Below, one piece after another: positions 42,941 to 51,786 of a DNA stretch of 64,000 nt (the stretch's first letter is position 1; each line of letters opens with the position of its first letter). The position numbers and the translations under genes were made by a program. Below the pieces are notes generated by a model. It saw only the letters and a list, made by a program, of their open reading frames with translations, had not been told where the DNA came from and searched no databases. Source of the stretch: Gammaproteobacteria bacterium (lineage in GTDB: Bacteria > Pseudomonadota > Gammaproteobacteria > Thiohalobacterales > Thiohalobacteraceae); NCBI GenBank assembly GCA_019911805.1, contig JAIOJV010000074.1, positions 1 to 64,000 on the forward strand. Reading direction: 5' to 3'.

Positions 42941-44483
42941 CCAACACCCCCTGCCGCGCGAACAGCCGCAGGCAGCGCTCGATGTTGGCGCGCACCTGGG
43001 TCTGCAGTTGTTTCGGTGTCGCTGGTTTGAGGTCTGGCAGCATCAGGCGCGCCTGACGGATGTCAGCCGTGAGCTGACGGGCGAGCTGGGTGATGTCGCG
43101 CGTACCGTCGAGGTAGTCCAGCAACCGGGTCGAGAACGGGTCCAGCAGGAGGCTGGAATGGCGTGCCGTCGCGACATGGGCCAGTCCGGCGGCAGCCTGG
43201 GCGCGTGCCAGCCGGTGTGCCTGTGGCCGTGCCGCGGGGGTTTTGTGAAAACACCGCTGCAGCGGTGTCATGCCGACCGCCTGATGGGCGAACAGCAGGA
43301 ACAGCTCGGTCAGCAGGCCGTTGGTATCGTCCGCCGCCGCGGTGTTGCCCGCCGCCCGCACCCGGGCCGCCGCCCGGGCGAACAGGGCTGCGTACGTGAG
43401 CGCATCCGGATAACACCCCTCCAGTTCCAGCAGTGCGGCCTTGGCGAGCGGATGACTCACCTCGACCGGCTTGTCGTCCACGGTCGTGAATGCCTGCGCT
43501 CGATCGCTGCACAGATCGGACTGCGCCGGCGGCCGCAGATCCGCGAAGAATGCGTGGTGCTCCAGCGTCTCCAGCTCAATCTCGCGCTGCAGCGGCGCGT
43601 CGGCACGGCACAGCAGCGATTGCCGGAACGACCGGTTGACCAGAAAATCGACGTACTGTTCCTGTTCCGCCAACTCATCGAATTGCTCCAGCCACTGCTC
43701 TGCGACCGGACCCAGCACGGAGGGAAACATGCTCTTGAGATCGGCGTCGCAGACATACTGCAGGCCTTGACCCTCAACCGCCGCAATGAACTCGCTGACG
43801 TACTGCGGCTGATTACAGCGCTCCAGATACTCGTGATACAGATAGCTCGGATGGGCCTCCTGCAGACGGCGGATTTCATTCTGAAGATACTGCGCGGGCA
43901 AGGCGTCAGTGTGCGCCAGCGCGGCGGGAAACTCCTGCAGTAACTTCTGGGCACGCGCCAGGCGCTCGCCGGGCGAGGCCGCAGCCTGCGTATACCGCAG
44001 CAGCATCTCCCGCAGCATGCCGCGCATATGCCAGCCGGGCCAGGTGTTGTAGCTGATATAGGCGATACCGTGCGGTGCCAGGTGTCGTGCACAGATGTCC
44101 AGGATGCGCGCCTGCACCTCCGGCGGTACCCAGGAATACACGCCGTGGGTGATGATGTAGTCGAACTCACCAAGGGTGCCATCCAGTTCGAGGATATCGC
44201 CCTGCTCGATGCGGATGTTGTCGAGCCCCAGTGCCGCAATCAGTTGCCGGCCGTCCTCCACCTGCCGCGCCGACAGTTCGATGCCGAGGTAACGCCCTCC
44301 CGGCAGATAAAACGCCAGCGGTAGCAGATTGCCACCGCTGGCACAGCCGAGTTCCAGCACCCGCGCACGCGCCGGATCGGGCGTGTCCAGCCCGAACAAC
44401 CGCCCCAGCACGGCGAGATTCTCCGGCTGCGTGTCGGTGAAGGGGATACTCTGATAGGGGATGTCGTCGTAGCTGTCGGACAT
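42924..44483 (-). CDS. Class I SAM methyltransferase with methyltransferase-regulatory domain
   Basis: From MSDSYDDIPYQSIPFTDTQPENL (44483) it has 519 residues. The N-terminal Rossmann fold has the SAM motif VLELGCASGGNLLPLAFYLPGG (about 40-60); a middle region (about 220-300) fits the methyltransferase-regulatory domain; the C-terminal third is variable. This architecture is shared with rickettsial protein-lysine methyltransferases acting on outer-membrane proteins, so a protein substrate is possible (inference). The frame extending to 44708 is not credible. The last residues (SEA) and the stop are encoded by a repeat arm. It is divergent from hypF. Confidence 0.88.
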   Translation of the reverse strand: MSDSYDDIPYQSIPFTDTQPENLAVLGRLFGLDTPDPARARVLELGCASGGNLLPLAFYLPGGRYLGIELSARQVEDGRQLIAALGLDNIRIEQGDILELDGTLGEFDYIITHGVYSWVPPEVQARILDICARHLAPHGIAYISYNTWPGWHMRGMLREMLLRYTQAAASPGERLARAQKLLQEFPAALAHTDALPAQYLQNEIRRLQEAHPSYLYHEYLERCNQPQYVSEFIAAVEGQGLQYVCDADLKSMFPSVLGPVAEQWLEQFDELAEQEQYVDFLVNRSFRQSLLCRADAPLQREIELETLEHHAFFADLRPPAQSDLCSDRAQAFTTVDDKPVEVSHPLAKAALLELEGCYPDALTYAALFARAAARVRAAGNTAAADDTNGLLTELFLLFAHQAVGMTPLQRCFHKTPAARPQAHRLARAQAAAGLAHVATARHSSLLLDPFSTRLLDYLDGTRDITQLARQLTADIRQARLMLPDLKPATPKQLQTQVRANIERCLRLFARQGVLEGSEA

Positions 44484-44682
44484 GTCACCCGAACCGTCCT
44501 GTCTTGCGATGGCCGGACGATACCACACCCGTCGCGTACCGCCGGCCCTACGGGCCTTCTCCCCGCACCCGCCGGCCGGCGGCCATCCGTTCCCGACGGC
44601 CATCGATACGGGCCACTGCATTCGTGCGCAAGGATGCGCGATTCCAGTACTATGGATACGTGTCCCACCCCCGGAGCCGTGC

Positions 44683-46980
44683 GTGCCCACCAGGCTGCAA
44701 TCGCCCACCGACCCGCCCGATCAGCGGTCTGCGCTCGCGGCACGCCGGTGGACACTCACCGGTCGGGTGCAGGGCGTGGGTTTCCGGCCGTTCGTCTATC
44801 GGCTCGCACAGGCCCTGGGCGTGAGCGGTTGGGTCCGTAATCGCCTCGGTGAGGTGGAGATCTTCGCCGAGGCGCGCGCCGAACTGCTGGATCGTTTCGC
44901 CGCGGCGCTGATCACGCAGGCACCACCGCTCGCGCAGCCGCGCATCGCCACAGTGGCCGTGGCCGAGCCCTGCGGTCTGAGCGGCTTTGCAATCCACGCG
45001 AGCGCCGCGACCGCAAGGCCGCACATCCATGTCCCACCGGATTACTTCGCCTGTGCCGACTGTCTGCGTGAGGTCGATGACCCCGAAGACCGTCGCTTCC
45101 GCTATCCGTTCACCAACTGCACCCAGTGCGGGCCACGCTACACGCTGATCGAGCGTCTGCCCTACGACCGCCCCAACACGAGCATGGCCGGTTTCCCGCT
45201 CTGTCCCGACTGCGCGCGCGAATACCACGATCCGCTCGACCGTCGCTTCCATGCCGAACCCAGCGCCTGTCCCGCGTGCGGCCCGCGGCTGAGCTTCAAC
45301 GGCGCTGCCGGAACCCTGCAAGGCAATGCCGCGGCGCTGGACGCGACGCTGGCCGCGTTGCGTGCCGGACGCACCGTCGCCATTAAGGGCGTGGGCGGCT
45401 ACCACCTGGTCTGCGATGCCGGTAACGCGGCGGCGGTCGCGACGTTGCGGGCGCGCAAACCGCGGCCGGCGAAGCCCCTGGCGGTGATGTTTCCGGATCT
45501 CGATGCGCTGGAACATTGTGTCGAATTACACCCCGACGAACGCGAGCTGCTGTGCAGTCCGATGCGGCCGATCGTGCTGGTGCGCAAACGCGCCGGCTGC
45601 GCACTCGTCGCCGACATCGCGCCGCAGCTCAACGAGATCGGTGTACTGCTGCCCTACGCGCCGCTGCAGCACCTGTTGTGCCGCGCCTTCGCGGCGCCAC
45701 TGGTGATGACCTCGGGCAATCTCAGTGGCGAGCCGGTGCTCACCGACAACACCGAGGCACAGGCGCGTCTTGCCCAGGTCGCCGCTGCCTTCCTGCACCA
45801 CGACCGGCCGATCGTGCGGCCCGCCGATGATCCGGTGTTCCGCCGCATCGCCGGCCGACCGCGGCCCGTGCGCCTGGGACGCGGCTGCGCGCCGCTGGAG
45901 CTGCAACTGCCGCGCACACTCGCGGAGCCGGTACTGGCCGTGGGTGGTCATCTCAAACTGACCGTCTGTCTGGCCTGGGACGAGCGTGCGGTGCTCTCGC
46001 CGCACATCGGTGACCTGGGCACGCCGCGCGGCCTGGCCGTCTTCGAACAGGTGGCCGCCGACCTGCAGCGCCTCTACGGCATCCAGGCCGCGCGCATCGT
46101 CCACGATGCCCATCCTGGTTACACCACGACACGCTGGGCGCAGGCGCAGGCGCTTCCCTGTACTCCGGTCTGGCATCACCATGCCCACGCTTCGGCGCTC
46201 GCCGGCGAGTTCGAAACCGCGGGTGATCCTGACACGGGCTGGCTGATGTTCACCTGGGACGGCACGGGCTATGGCGCAGACGGCACGCTCTGGGGCGGCG
46301 AGACGCTGCACGGTCGTCCGGGTGACTGGCACCGTGTGGCGCGGCTGCGGCCGTTCCGCCTGCCGGGCGGCGACCAGGCCGGACGCGAACCCTGGCGCAG
46401 CGCCGCGGCCGTGTGTTGGGAAACCGATACGCCCTTTCAGCCCCCGTACGCCGACGGTGAACTGCTGCACCGGGCCTGGGAGCGGGGTCTCAACGCACCG
46501 CCAAGCAGCGCCGCGGGGCGCCTGTTCGACGCCGCCGCGAGCCTGACCGGCATCCTGCAGCGCGGCAGCTTCGAGGGCCAGGGTCCCATGTACCTGGAGG
46601 CGCTCGCCACCGGCGTGGACGGCGCGGCCATCGAAGTGCCGCTGGAACGGACGGACGATGGTCTGTGGCAGACCGACTGGGCACCGCTGCTCGCCCGCCT
46701 GCGCGACCCGGTCCGGCCCGTCGCGCAGCGCGCCGCAGACTTCCACGCGAGCCTGGCACGTGCTATCCGCCGCCAGGCCGAACGGCTCGCCCGGGAACAC
46801 GCCTTCACCCGGGTCGGCCTGACCGGCGGCGTGTTTCAGAACGCCCTGCTGGCCGAACTCACCTGCGCCGAACTCCACACGGCCGGTTTTCGGGTAGAGT
46901 TGCCCGGCCGCATCCCCTGCAACGACGCCGGCATCAGCTTCGGGCAGGTGATGGAGGTGCTGTCTGTCGACGCGCAATGA
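44683..46980 (+). CDS. hypF: Carbamoyltransferase HypF (GTG start)
   Basis: HypF converts carbamoyl phosphate to the carbamoyl adenylate from which the CN ligands of [NiFe] hydrogenase are made, and passes the group to HypE. I start it at GTG 44683 (765 residues, E. coli 750), with GGAG 8 bases upstream; the frame from 44482 lies in the divergent methyltransferase leader. Domains: acylphosphatase (GRVQGVGFRPFVYRLA), two zinc-finger-like modules (CADC...CTQC and CPDC...CPAC), a YrdC-like domain, and a Kae1-like carbamoyltransferase with VWHHHAHASAL. A B-type repeat separates it from hypE. Confidence 0.96.
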   Translation: MPTRLQSPTDPPDQRSALAARRWTLTGRVQGVGFRPFVYRLAQALGVSGWVRNRLGEVEIFAEARAELLDRFAAALITQAPPLAQPRIATVAVAEPCGLSGFAIHASAATARPHIHVPPDYFACADCLREVDDPEDRRFRYPFTNCTQCGPRYTLIERLPYDRPNTSMAGFPLCPDCAREYHDPLDRRFHAEPSACPACGPRLSFNGAAGTLQGNAAALDATLAALRAGRTVAIKGVGGYHLVCDAGNAAAVATLRARKPRPAKPLAVMFPDLDALEHCVELHPDERELLCSPMRPIVLVRKRAGCALVADIAPQLNEIGVLLPYAPLQHLLCRAFAAPLVMTSGNLSGEPVLTDNTEAQARLAQVAAAFLHHDRPIVRPADDPVFRRIAGRPRPVRLGRGCAPLELQLPRTLAEPVLAVGGHLKLTVCLAWDERAVLSPHIGDLGTPRGLAVFEQVAADLQRLYGIQAARIVHDAHPGYTTTRWAQAQALPCTPVWHHHAHASALAGEFETAGDPDTGWLMFTWDGTGYGADGTLWGGETLHGRPGDWHRVARLRPFRLPGGDQAGREPWRSAAAVCWETDTPFQPPYADGELLHRAWERGLNAPPSSAAGRLFDAAASLTGILQRGSFEGQGPMYLEALATGVDGAAIEVPLERTDDGLWQTDWAPLLARLRDPVRPVAQRAADFHASLARAIRRQAERLAREHAFTRVGLTGGVFQNALLAELTCAELHTAGFRVELPGRIPCNDAGISFGQVMEVLSVDAQ

Positions 46981-47110
46981 TGTCGATGCTAAGGCGCACA
47001 AAGATACCCATGAGAGAATATGAAAAGAAAAATTTTCCTGTTGGCGGCAAGAAAGAAAATTCATATCTTCACCCACTGCCATCCCATAGCTATTACCCTG
47101 AAAAACTCAT

Positions 47111-47300
47111 TTGCCACGGAAGCACACGGAATAACACTGAGGAATCTCTGATTAATTCGTCGTACCGTCATTGCGAGCGAAGCCCTGTCCCAGCGCCTGG
47201 TCGGTGGCGTGGGCGATTGTGTGAAGCCTGTGGCCTTGTCCGTGTTTTTCCGTGTGCTTCCGTGGCAAATGCGGCTTTTGGGTTTATGGGACCGTCGTGA
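47111..47300 (-). repeat. CACGGAA-type element with an inserted CGTCATTGCGAG repeat (B6)
   Basis: Left arm 47111-47140, right arm 47236-47269 and the conserved flank (GGGTTTATGGGACCGTCGTGAT) to about 47300. Read on the minus strand the core has the shared GGCTTCACAC and CCAGGCGCTGGGACAGGG segments. In place of the usual TTTCATTTCAG end it carries CTGATTAATTCGTCGTACC plus GTCATTGCGAGCGAAG, the same sequence as in element C1, an apparent secondary insertion. It accounts for most of the 413-base hypF-hypE gap. Confidence 0.85.
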
Positions 47301-47393
47301 TCTCCGCCTCATATTTTCCTTCGCGTACCTTCGGCACCTTCGTGTCGGAAGCTCTTGATACATGAATCCAGCAGCCCAGAACCGGAGCACCGC

Positions 47394-48410
47394 ATGTCCA
47401 CACCGCTGACCGATACCCACATCGCCCTCGCCCACGGCAACGGTGGACGCTACATGCGCGAGCTGATCGAGGGTGTCTTTGCACGGCACCTCGGCAATCC
47501 GTCGCTGGACACCCAGGCGGATGCGGTAACGCTGACACTGGAGGCGCGCGAACTGCTGTTCACCACCGATGGTTTCACGGTGCAGCCATTGGAGTTTCCT
47601 GGCGGCGATATCGGCTCACTGGCGGTGCACGGTACCACCAACGACCTGGCGGTGGCCGGGGCGGTGCCGCGCTATCTCAGCCTCAACGCCTTCATCGAGG
47701 AAGGCCTGGAGATCGCGGTGCTGGACCGCGTCGTCGCCAGCCTGGCGCGCGCGGCGCAGGAGCTCGGTGTGCGCGTGGCCGCCGGCGATACCAAGGTCGT
47801 GCGCCGCGGTGAGGGTGGCGGACTGTATCTGGCCACCACCGGCATCGGCACGCGCCTGCCCGGGCCGCTGCTGGGACTGAACCAGATCCGCGACGGCGAC
47901 GCGATCCTGGTCAGCGGACCGGTCGGCGATCACGGCATTGCGGTGATGCTGGCACGCGAGCAGTTCGGCCTGCGCGGCGACCTGCGCTCGGACGCCGCCA
48001 GCGTGCTGCCGCTGACACGCGCGCTGCTGGAGTTCTCTGGCCTGCGCTTCATGCGCGACCCGACCCGCGGCGGCCTGGCCACGGTGTGCCACGAAATCCA
48101 GCACGCCACCGGCATGGGCCTGCACCTGCAGGCGCGGCAGATCCCGATCCGCGACCCGGTACAGTCCGTCTGCGACATGCTCGGCTACGATCCCCTGTTC
48201 CTCGCCTGCGAAGGTCGCGTGGTGGCGGTCATCTCCGCCGACCAGGCCGAGGCCGCGGCCCAGATGCTGCGGCGACTTCCGGGTGGCGAGCAGGCACAGG
48301 TCATCGGGCGCATCGAGACGGGCGTTCGACAGGTGGTGCTGCATACGGAACTCGGCGGCCAGCGCATCCTCGACGAACTCGAAGACGACCCCCTGCCGCG
48401 CATCTGCTGA
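47394..48410 (+). CDS. hypE: Hydrogenase maturation protein HypE
   Basis: HypE receives the carbamoyl group from HypF on its C-terminal cysteine and dehydrates it to a thiocyanate, the CN donor. From MSTPLTDTHIALAHGNGGRYM (47394) it has 338 residues. The PurM-like ATP-binding core carries TTDGFTVQPLEFPGGDIG and MRDPTRGGLATV, and the C-terminus ends PRIC, the essential Cys. A frame extension to 47355 is not supported. Confidence 0.97.
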   Translation: MSTPLTDTHIALAHGNGGRYMRELIEGVFARHLGNPSLDTQADAVTLTLEARELLFTTDGFTVQPLEFPGGDIGSLAVHGTTNDLAVAGAVPRYLSLNAFIEEGLEIAVLDRVVASLARAAQELGVRVAAGDTKVVRRGEGGGLYLATTGIGTRLPGPLLGLNQIRDGDAILVSGPVGDHGIAVMLAREQFGLRGDLRSDAASVLPLTRALLEFSGLRFMRDPTRGGLATVCHEIQHATGMGLHLQARQIPIRDPVQSVCDMLGYDPLFLACEGRVVAVISADQAEAAAQMLRRLPGGEQAQVIGRIETGVRQVVLHTELGGQRILDELEDDPLPRIC

Positions 48411-48544
48411 CCAGCTCCTGGGCTGCCCGTGCCGGCGGCGCGTGCGTGCCCGGCGGTCAATCCAGACAAATGACACGCTGCACGTCAAAACATCCTGCAC
48501 CCGTCCGCACACCGTCAGAAAGACCGTGATCAACACCGTCTTTA

Positions 48545-48558
48545 TTGATCGGCATCAA
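48545..48558 (+). promoter_or_regulatory. Perfect FNR/ANR-type site
   Basis: TTGAT-CGGC-ATCAA matches the FNR/ANR consensus at all ten defined positions. A -10-like TACCAT (48580-48585) lies at the distance expected for a class II FNR-activated promoter (site centred near -41.5). Transcription would start near 48593, about 70 bases before the kinase-like gene at 48662. Oxygen-responsive control of that gene is inferred. Confidence 0.7.
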
Positions 48559-48661
48559 TGTGATGGATAGGGGGCCGCTTACCATGTGCGCAGCATCGGC
48601 GGGACCGTAGCGATGCAATCGCGTCTGCGTCACGACGCCCGGGCCTGTAGAGGACACTTGT

Positions 48662-50290
48662 TTGGGTACGACCGATCAGCGCAGGCCAGACACATCGAAG
48701 GGCCACGGGCAGCCGGTCGCAGGCCCCGCCCTCCCGCGCCTGCTCGCCGCCCTGCAGCGGCCGGACGGCTTCCCGCATCCCGTGGACGGCTTTACGCTCC
48801 TGGAGACCCACATCTCCTTCGTCCTGCTGACCGGCACCTATGCCTACAAGTTCAAGAAGCCGGTCGACCTGGGCTTCCTGGACTTCAGCACCCTGGAGAA
48901 GCGGCGCTTCTACTGTCACGAAGAACTGCGCCTCAACCGGCGTCTCGCCCCGGAACTGTACGAGGCCGTGGTCGCCATCACCGGCACCCCGGAGCACCCG
49001 GTCCTGGACGGAGAGGGCCCCGCCATCGAATACGCCGTGCGCATGCGCCAGTTCGCCGTGGATGCCCGCCTGGACCTCGTCTCCGACCGCGGCGGGCTCG
49101 GCGAAAACCACATCGATCAGCTGGCGACCGACGTCGCGGCCTTTCACCGCCGTGCGGCGGTGGCCGCCGCCGACGGTCCCTTCGGCACGCCGGCGGGCAT
49201 CGAGGCACGCGTCATCGAGAATTTCAAGCAGATCCAGGCCCACTGTGACGATCGGGAGCTGCTCCTGCGCCTGCCGCCGTTGCATGTCTGGAGCATGACG
49301 GCCGGCGAGGAAATCCGTGAGGATCTGGAACTGCGCCGCCGCGAGGGCTGGATCCGGGAGTGTCACGGTGACATGCACCTGGCCAATATGGCCCTGATCG
49401 ACGACCGTGTGGTGCTGTTCGATGCGCTGGAGTTTTCCGCGGATCTGCGCTGGATCGATCCCCTGAGCGAAATCGCCTTCGTCTATATGGATCTCGATCA
49501 TCGCGGCCACCGGGCCCTGGCGCGGCGCTTTCTGAACAACTATCTGGAAGCTGCCAACGATTACCAGTCGCTGAACCTGTTCCGCTACTACCTCGTCTAT
49601 CGTGCGCTGGTGCGTGCCAAGGTCGCCGCCATCGCCGCGCATCAGCACGCGGGGGACCCGGGCCACCGGGCGCAGGAACTGGCCACATTCGCGGGCTATC
49701 TGGACCGCGCGGCCAGCTACTGCGCCAACCCGGCACCCGCCCCGCTGATCCTGATGCACGGACTGTCGGGCTCCGGCAAGAGCTGGCTGGCGCGGCAACT
49801 GGTCGAGGCCCTGGGTGCCATCCGCATCCGTTCCGACGTCGAACGTCGCCGCCTGCTGGGCATGGCGCCGGAAGAGGCCACCGACAGCGGTATCGCCAGC
49901 GGCGCCTACAGCCCCGGGATCACCCGCAAGACCTATCAGCGCCTGCAGGCGCTGGCCTATCCGATTCTCGATGCCGGCTTCCCGGCGATCATCGACGCAA
50001 CCTGCCTGCTGCGCAGCCAGCGCGCGCCGCTGCAGCGCTTCGCCGCCGTCGCCGGCGTCCCCTGGGTGCTGCTCGACGTGCAGGCCCCCGAGGCCGTGCT
50101 GCGCGAACGCATCACCCGCCGCCACCGCGACGAGCGTGACGCCTCCGAGGCGACCCTGGCCGTACTCGACCATCAGCTGGCCAGCGCCGAACCGCTGACC
50201 CTCGATGAACAGCGCCACCGTATCGTCATCGACACCACCGGACCCATCGATTTCGATACGCTGGCGCGCGCGATCATGGCGCGCGGCTGA
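48662..50290 (+). CDS. Bifunctional phosphotransferase-like / P-loop kinase protein (TTG start)
   Basis: A 542-residue protein. The N-terminal ~330 residues resemble aminoglycoside phosphotransferases (kinase-like fold) with ECHGDMHLANMALIDDRVVLFD; the C-terminal part is an AAA33/zeta-toxin-like kinase with LMHGLSGSGKSWLARQL (P-loop near residue 366). This fusion is known as an uncharacterised COG2187/COG0645 family. No ATG is available: the start is TTG 48662, seven bases after GAGGA. A perfect FNR-type site upstream suggests anaerobic or microaerobic expression. The substrate is unknown. Confidence 0.88.
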   Translation: MGTTDQRRPDTSKGHGQPVAGPALPRLLAALQRPDGFPHPVDGFTLLETHISFVLLTGTYAYKFKKPVDLGFLDFSTLEKRRFYCHEELRLNRRLAPELYEAVVAITGTPEHPVLDGEGPAIEYAVRMRQFAVDARLDLVSDRGGLGENHIDQLATDVAAFHRRAAVAAADGPFGTPAGIEARVIENFKQIQAHCDDRELLLRLPPLHVWSMTAGEEIREDLELRRREGWIRECHGDMHLANMALIDDRVVLFDALEFSADLRWIDPLSEIAFVYMDLDHRGHRALARRFLNNYLEAANDYQSLNLFRYYLVYRALVRAKVAAIAAHQHAGDPGHRAQELATFAGYLDRAASYCANPAPAPLILMHGLSGSGKSWLARQLVEALGAIRIRSDVERRRLLGMAPEEATDSGIASGAYSPGITRKTYQRLQALAYPILDAGFPAIIDATCLLRSQRAPLQRFAAVAGVPWVLLDVQAPEAVLRERITRRHRDERDASEATLAVLDHQLASAEPLTLDEQRHRIVIDTTGPIDFDTLARAIMARG

Positions 50291-50343
50291 GCGACTCGGG
50301 ATTTTTCTGACGGTATTTCACAGCACGCCCTGACAACAGACTC

Positions 50344-50817
50344 CTAGTCGTCGCGGCGTGGCTCCAGCGGCAGCGACAGCTCACCCTCCGACTCGAAGCG
50401 CCCAGCACCCAGACCGATACCACCGAGGTGGCCACGCAGGCGGTAGTCGAGCTTGGCGGGCGGCTTGCCGGCGGTGGCGATACCGAAGATCTGACGGAGG
50501 ATGGCCGTCGCCGGGACGGTGACGGGCACGGCGATCAGTGTCTCACCGTAGCGCGGCACATGGCCACGCTGGTCGCTGACCCCGCTGGCGAAATCCTTGC
50601 CGCCCAGTTCCAGATCGACCGCCACGCCATCGAAGTCCAGCGGCGTTTCATTGGGGTTCTGCACGCGCAGCTTGAGGACGAAGCGTGCCTCCATCCCCTC
50701 GCCCGGCAGCGGCTCCATGCCGGCGACCGATACCTGCAGCGGTTCGCGCAGTCCGAGGCCGACGCAGCTGGCGAGCGGGAGTGCGCTGAGGATGAGCAGC
50801 AGGTGACGGCGCTTCAT
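50344..50817 (-). CDS. LEA type 2 (WHy-domain) lipoprotein
   Basis: From MKRRHLLLILSALPLASC (50817) it has 157 residues with a clear lipobox. The mature part is a single LEA2/WHy beta-sandwich (VAGMEPLPGEGMEARFVLKLRVQNPNETPLDFDGV). The biological role of bacterial LEA2 lipoproteins is poorly defined; desiccation or envelope stress protection is a guess. It follows hupE by 37 bases, so it may be the last gene of the hydrogenase transcript. Confidence 0.88.
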   Translation of the reverse strand: MKRRHLLLILSALPLASCVGLGLREPLQVSVAGMEPLPGEGMEARFVLKLRVQNPNETPLDFDGVAVDLELGGKDFASGVSDQRGHVPRYGETLIAVPVTVPATAILRQIFGIATAGKPPAKLDYRLRGHLGGIGLGAGRFESEGELSLPLEPRRDD

Positions 50818-50854
50818 GCTGAGGCCCGGGTTGCGGTGGGCATGACGATCACCG

Positions 50855-51439
50855 TCAGCCACCGATCAACCAACCGCCACCCAGCGCCGCCACGGCGCCA
50901 CCGGCCACCCGCACGACCGTGGAGAAACGTCCACCGCGCACACCGTCAGCGAGGCGGGCCGCAGCCAGCTGCACCGCCGCGGAGGCGAGCAGCAGGCCCA
51001 GCACGTACGCAAGCGGGTCGGCAGTCTGTGGCAATTCCGTACCGTGTGCCTGCCCGTGGAACAGCGCGAACACACACAGCAGCACGCTGGCGAGCCCGAC
51101 CGAGGGCCGTGCGGCCGAGGCCGCCAGCAGGCCGAACAACAGCACCGACAGCACGATCATGGGTTCGACCCCGGGCAGGCCGACACCACCCCAGGCGAGC
51201 AGTACCCCGCCGAGCATGCCGGCGAGGAACCCGCCCGGCAGCAGGTACCGCGCGCGTGCGCCCAACCAGCCCGCCCACAGACCGGCACCCAGCAGTGCGA
51301 GCAGGTGATCCAGTCCGACCAGGGGGTGGGCGACACCGGCCGCGAACCCCGCGCCCTCGACACCCAGGGTGTGCGCGCCCGCCACCGGCGCCAGCAGCAT
51401 CAGTCCCGGCAGCGTCAGTAGGGTGTAGATCTTTCGCAT
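50855..51439 (-). CDS. hupE: HupE/UreJ-family nickel transporter-like protein
   Basis: A 194-residue membrane protein with a signal-like N-terminus (MLLAPVAGAHTLG) and about six hydrophobic segments. The conserved HPLVGLDHLLALLGAGLWAG and FHGQAHGTELP carry the His residues of the HupE/UreJ family, which is implicated in nickel uptake for hydrogenase or urease. Its place downstream of the hydrogenase large subunit supports the hydrogenase role. Repeat element C2 lies directly upstream and separates it from hynL. Confidence 0.93.
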   Translation of the reverse strand: MRKIYTLLTLPGLMLLAPVAGAHTLGVEGAGFAAGVAHPLVGLDHLLALLGAGLWAGWLGARARYLLPGGFLAGMLGGVLLAWGGVGLPGVEPMIVLSVLLFGLLAASAARPSVGLASVLLCVFALFHGQAHGTELPQTADPLAYVLGLLLASAAVQLAAARLADGVRGGRFSTVVRVAGGAVAALGGGWLIGG

Positions 51440-51458
51440 GATTCAGTCTCCGGTTGGG

Positions 51459-51786
51459 TGAGTGAGGAGTGAGGCGTGAGGAGAAAAACCCGAACCCTTT
51501 TTTGGCTACGGAAGCACACGGAACAACACGGAACAATTCTACAAGTAACACCCCTCACGTGGGTGGGGCCGCCTGAAGCAGCACACGTCCTGCAGTATGT
51601 TGCCCCCGACAAACCACGCGCGGCCAAAGGCCGATCGCACACGGCGTCATCAGTCCGGTGCCCGTGCCATACTGCGGATGGCCTTTTAGCCATAAGATCC
51701 TTCCACATTTTTCCGTGTTGTTCCGTGTGCTTCCGTGGCTAGATTGGTTTTTCTCCTCACGCCTCACGCCTCACGCCTCACTCACC
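51459..51786 (-). repeat. GTGAGGC/CACGGAA element (C2), inverted copy of C3
   Basis: Outer arms 51459-51487 and 51753-51786 (GTGAGGC-like units) and inner CACGGAA arms (51504-51535 and 51709-51740) enclose a core of about 190 bases. Read on the minus strand the core (AAGGATCTTATGGCTAAAAG ...) matches element C3 at 61200-61552 along its whole length with scattered differences. It fills the 342-base gap between hupE and hynL, and the hynL stop lies in its right arm. Confidence 0.88.

Noticed and set aside
45526-47082. 518-residue minus-strand frame opposite hypF
   Set aside because: Antisense to well-conserved HypF; no motif or ribosome site.
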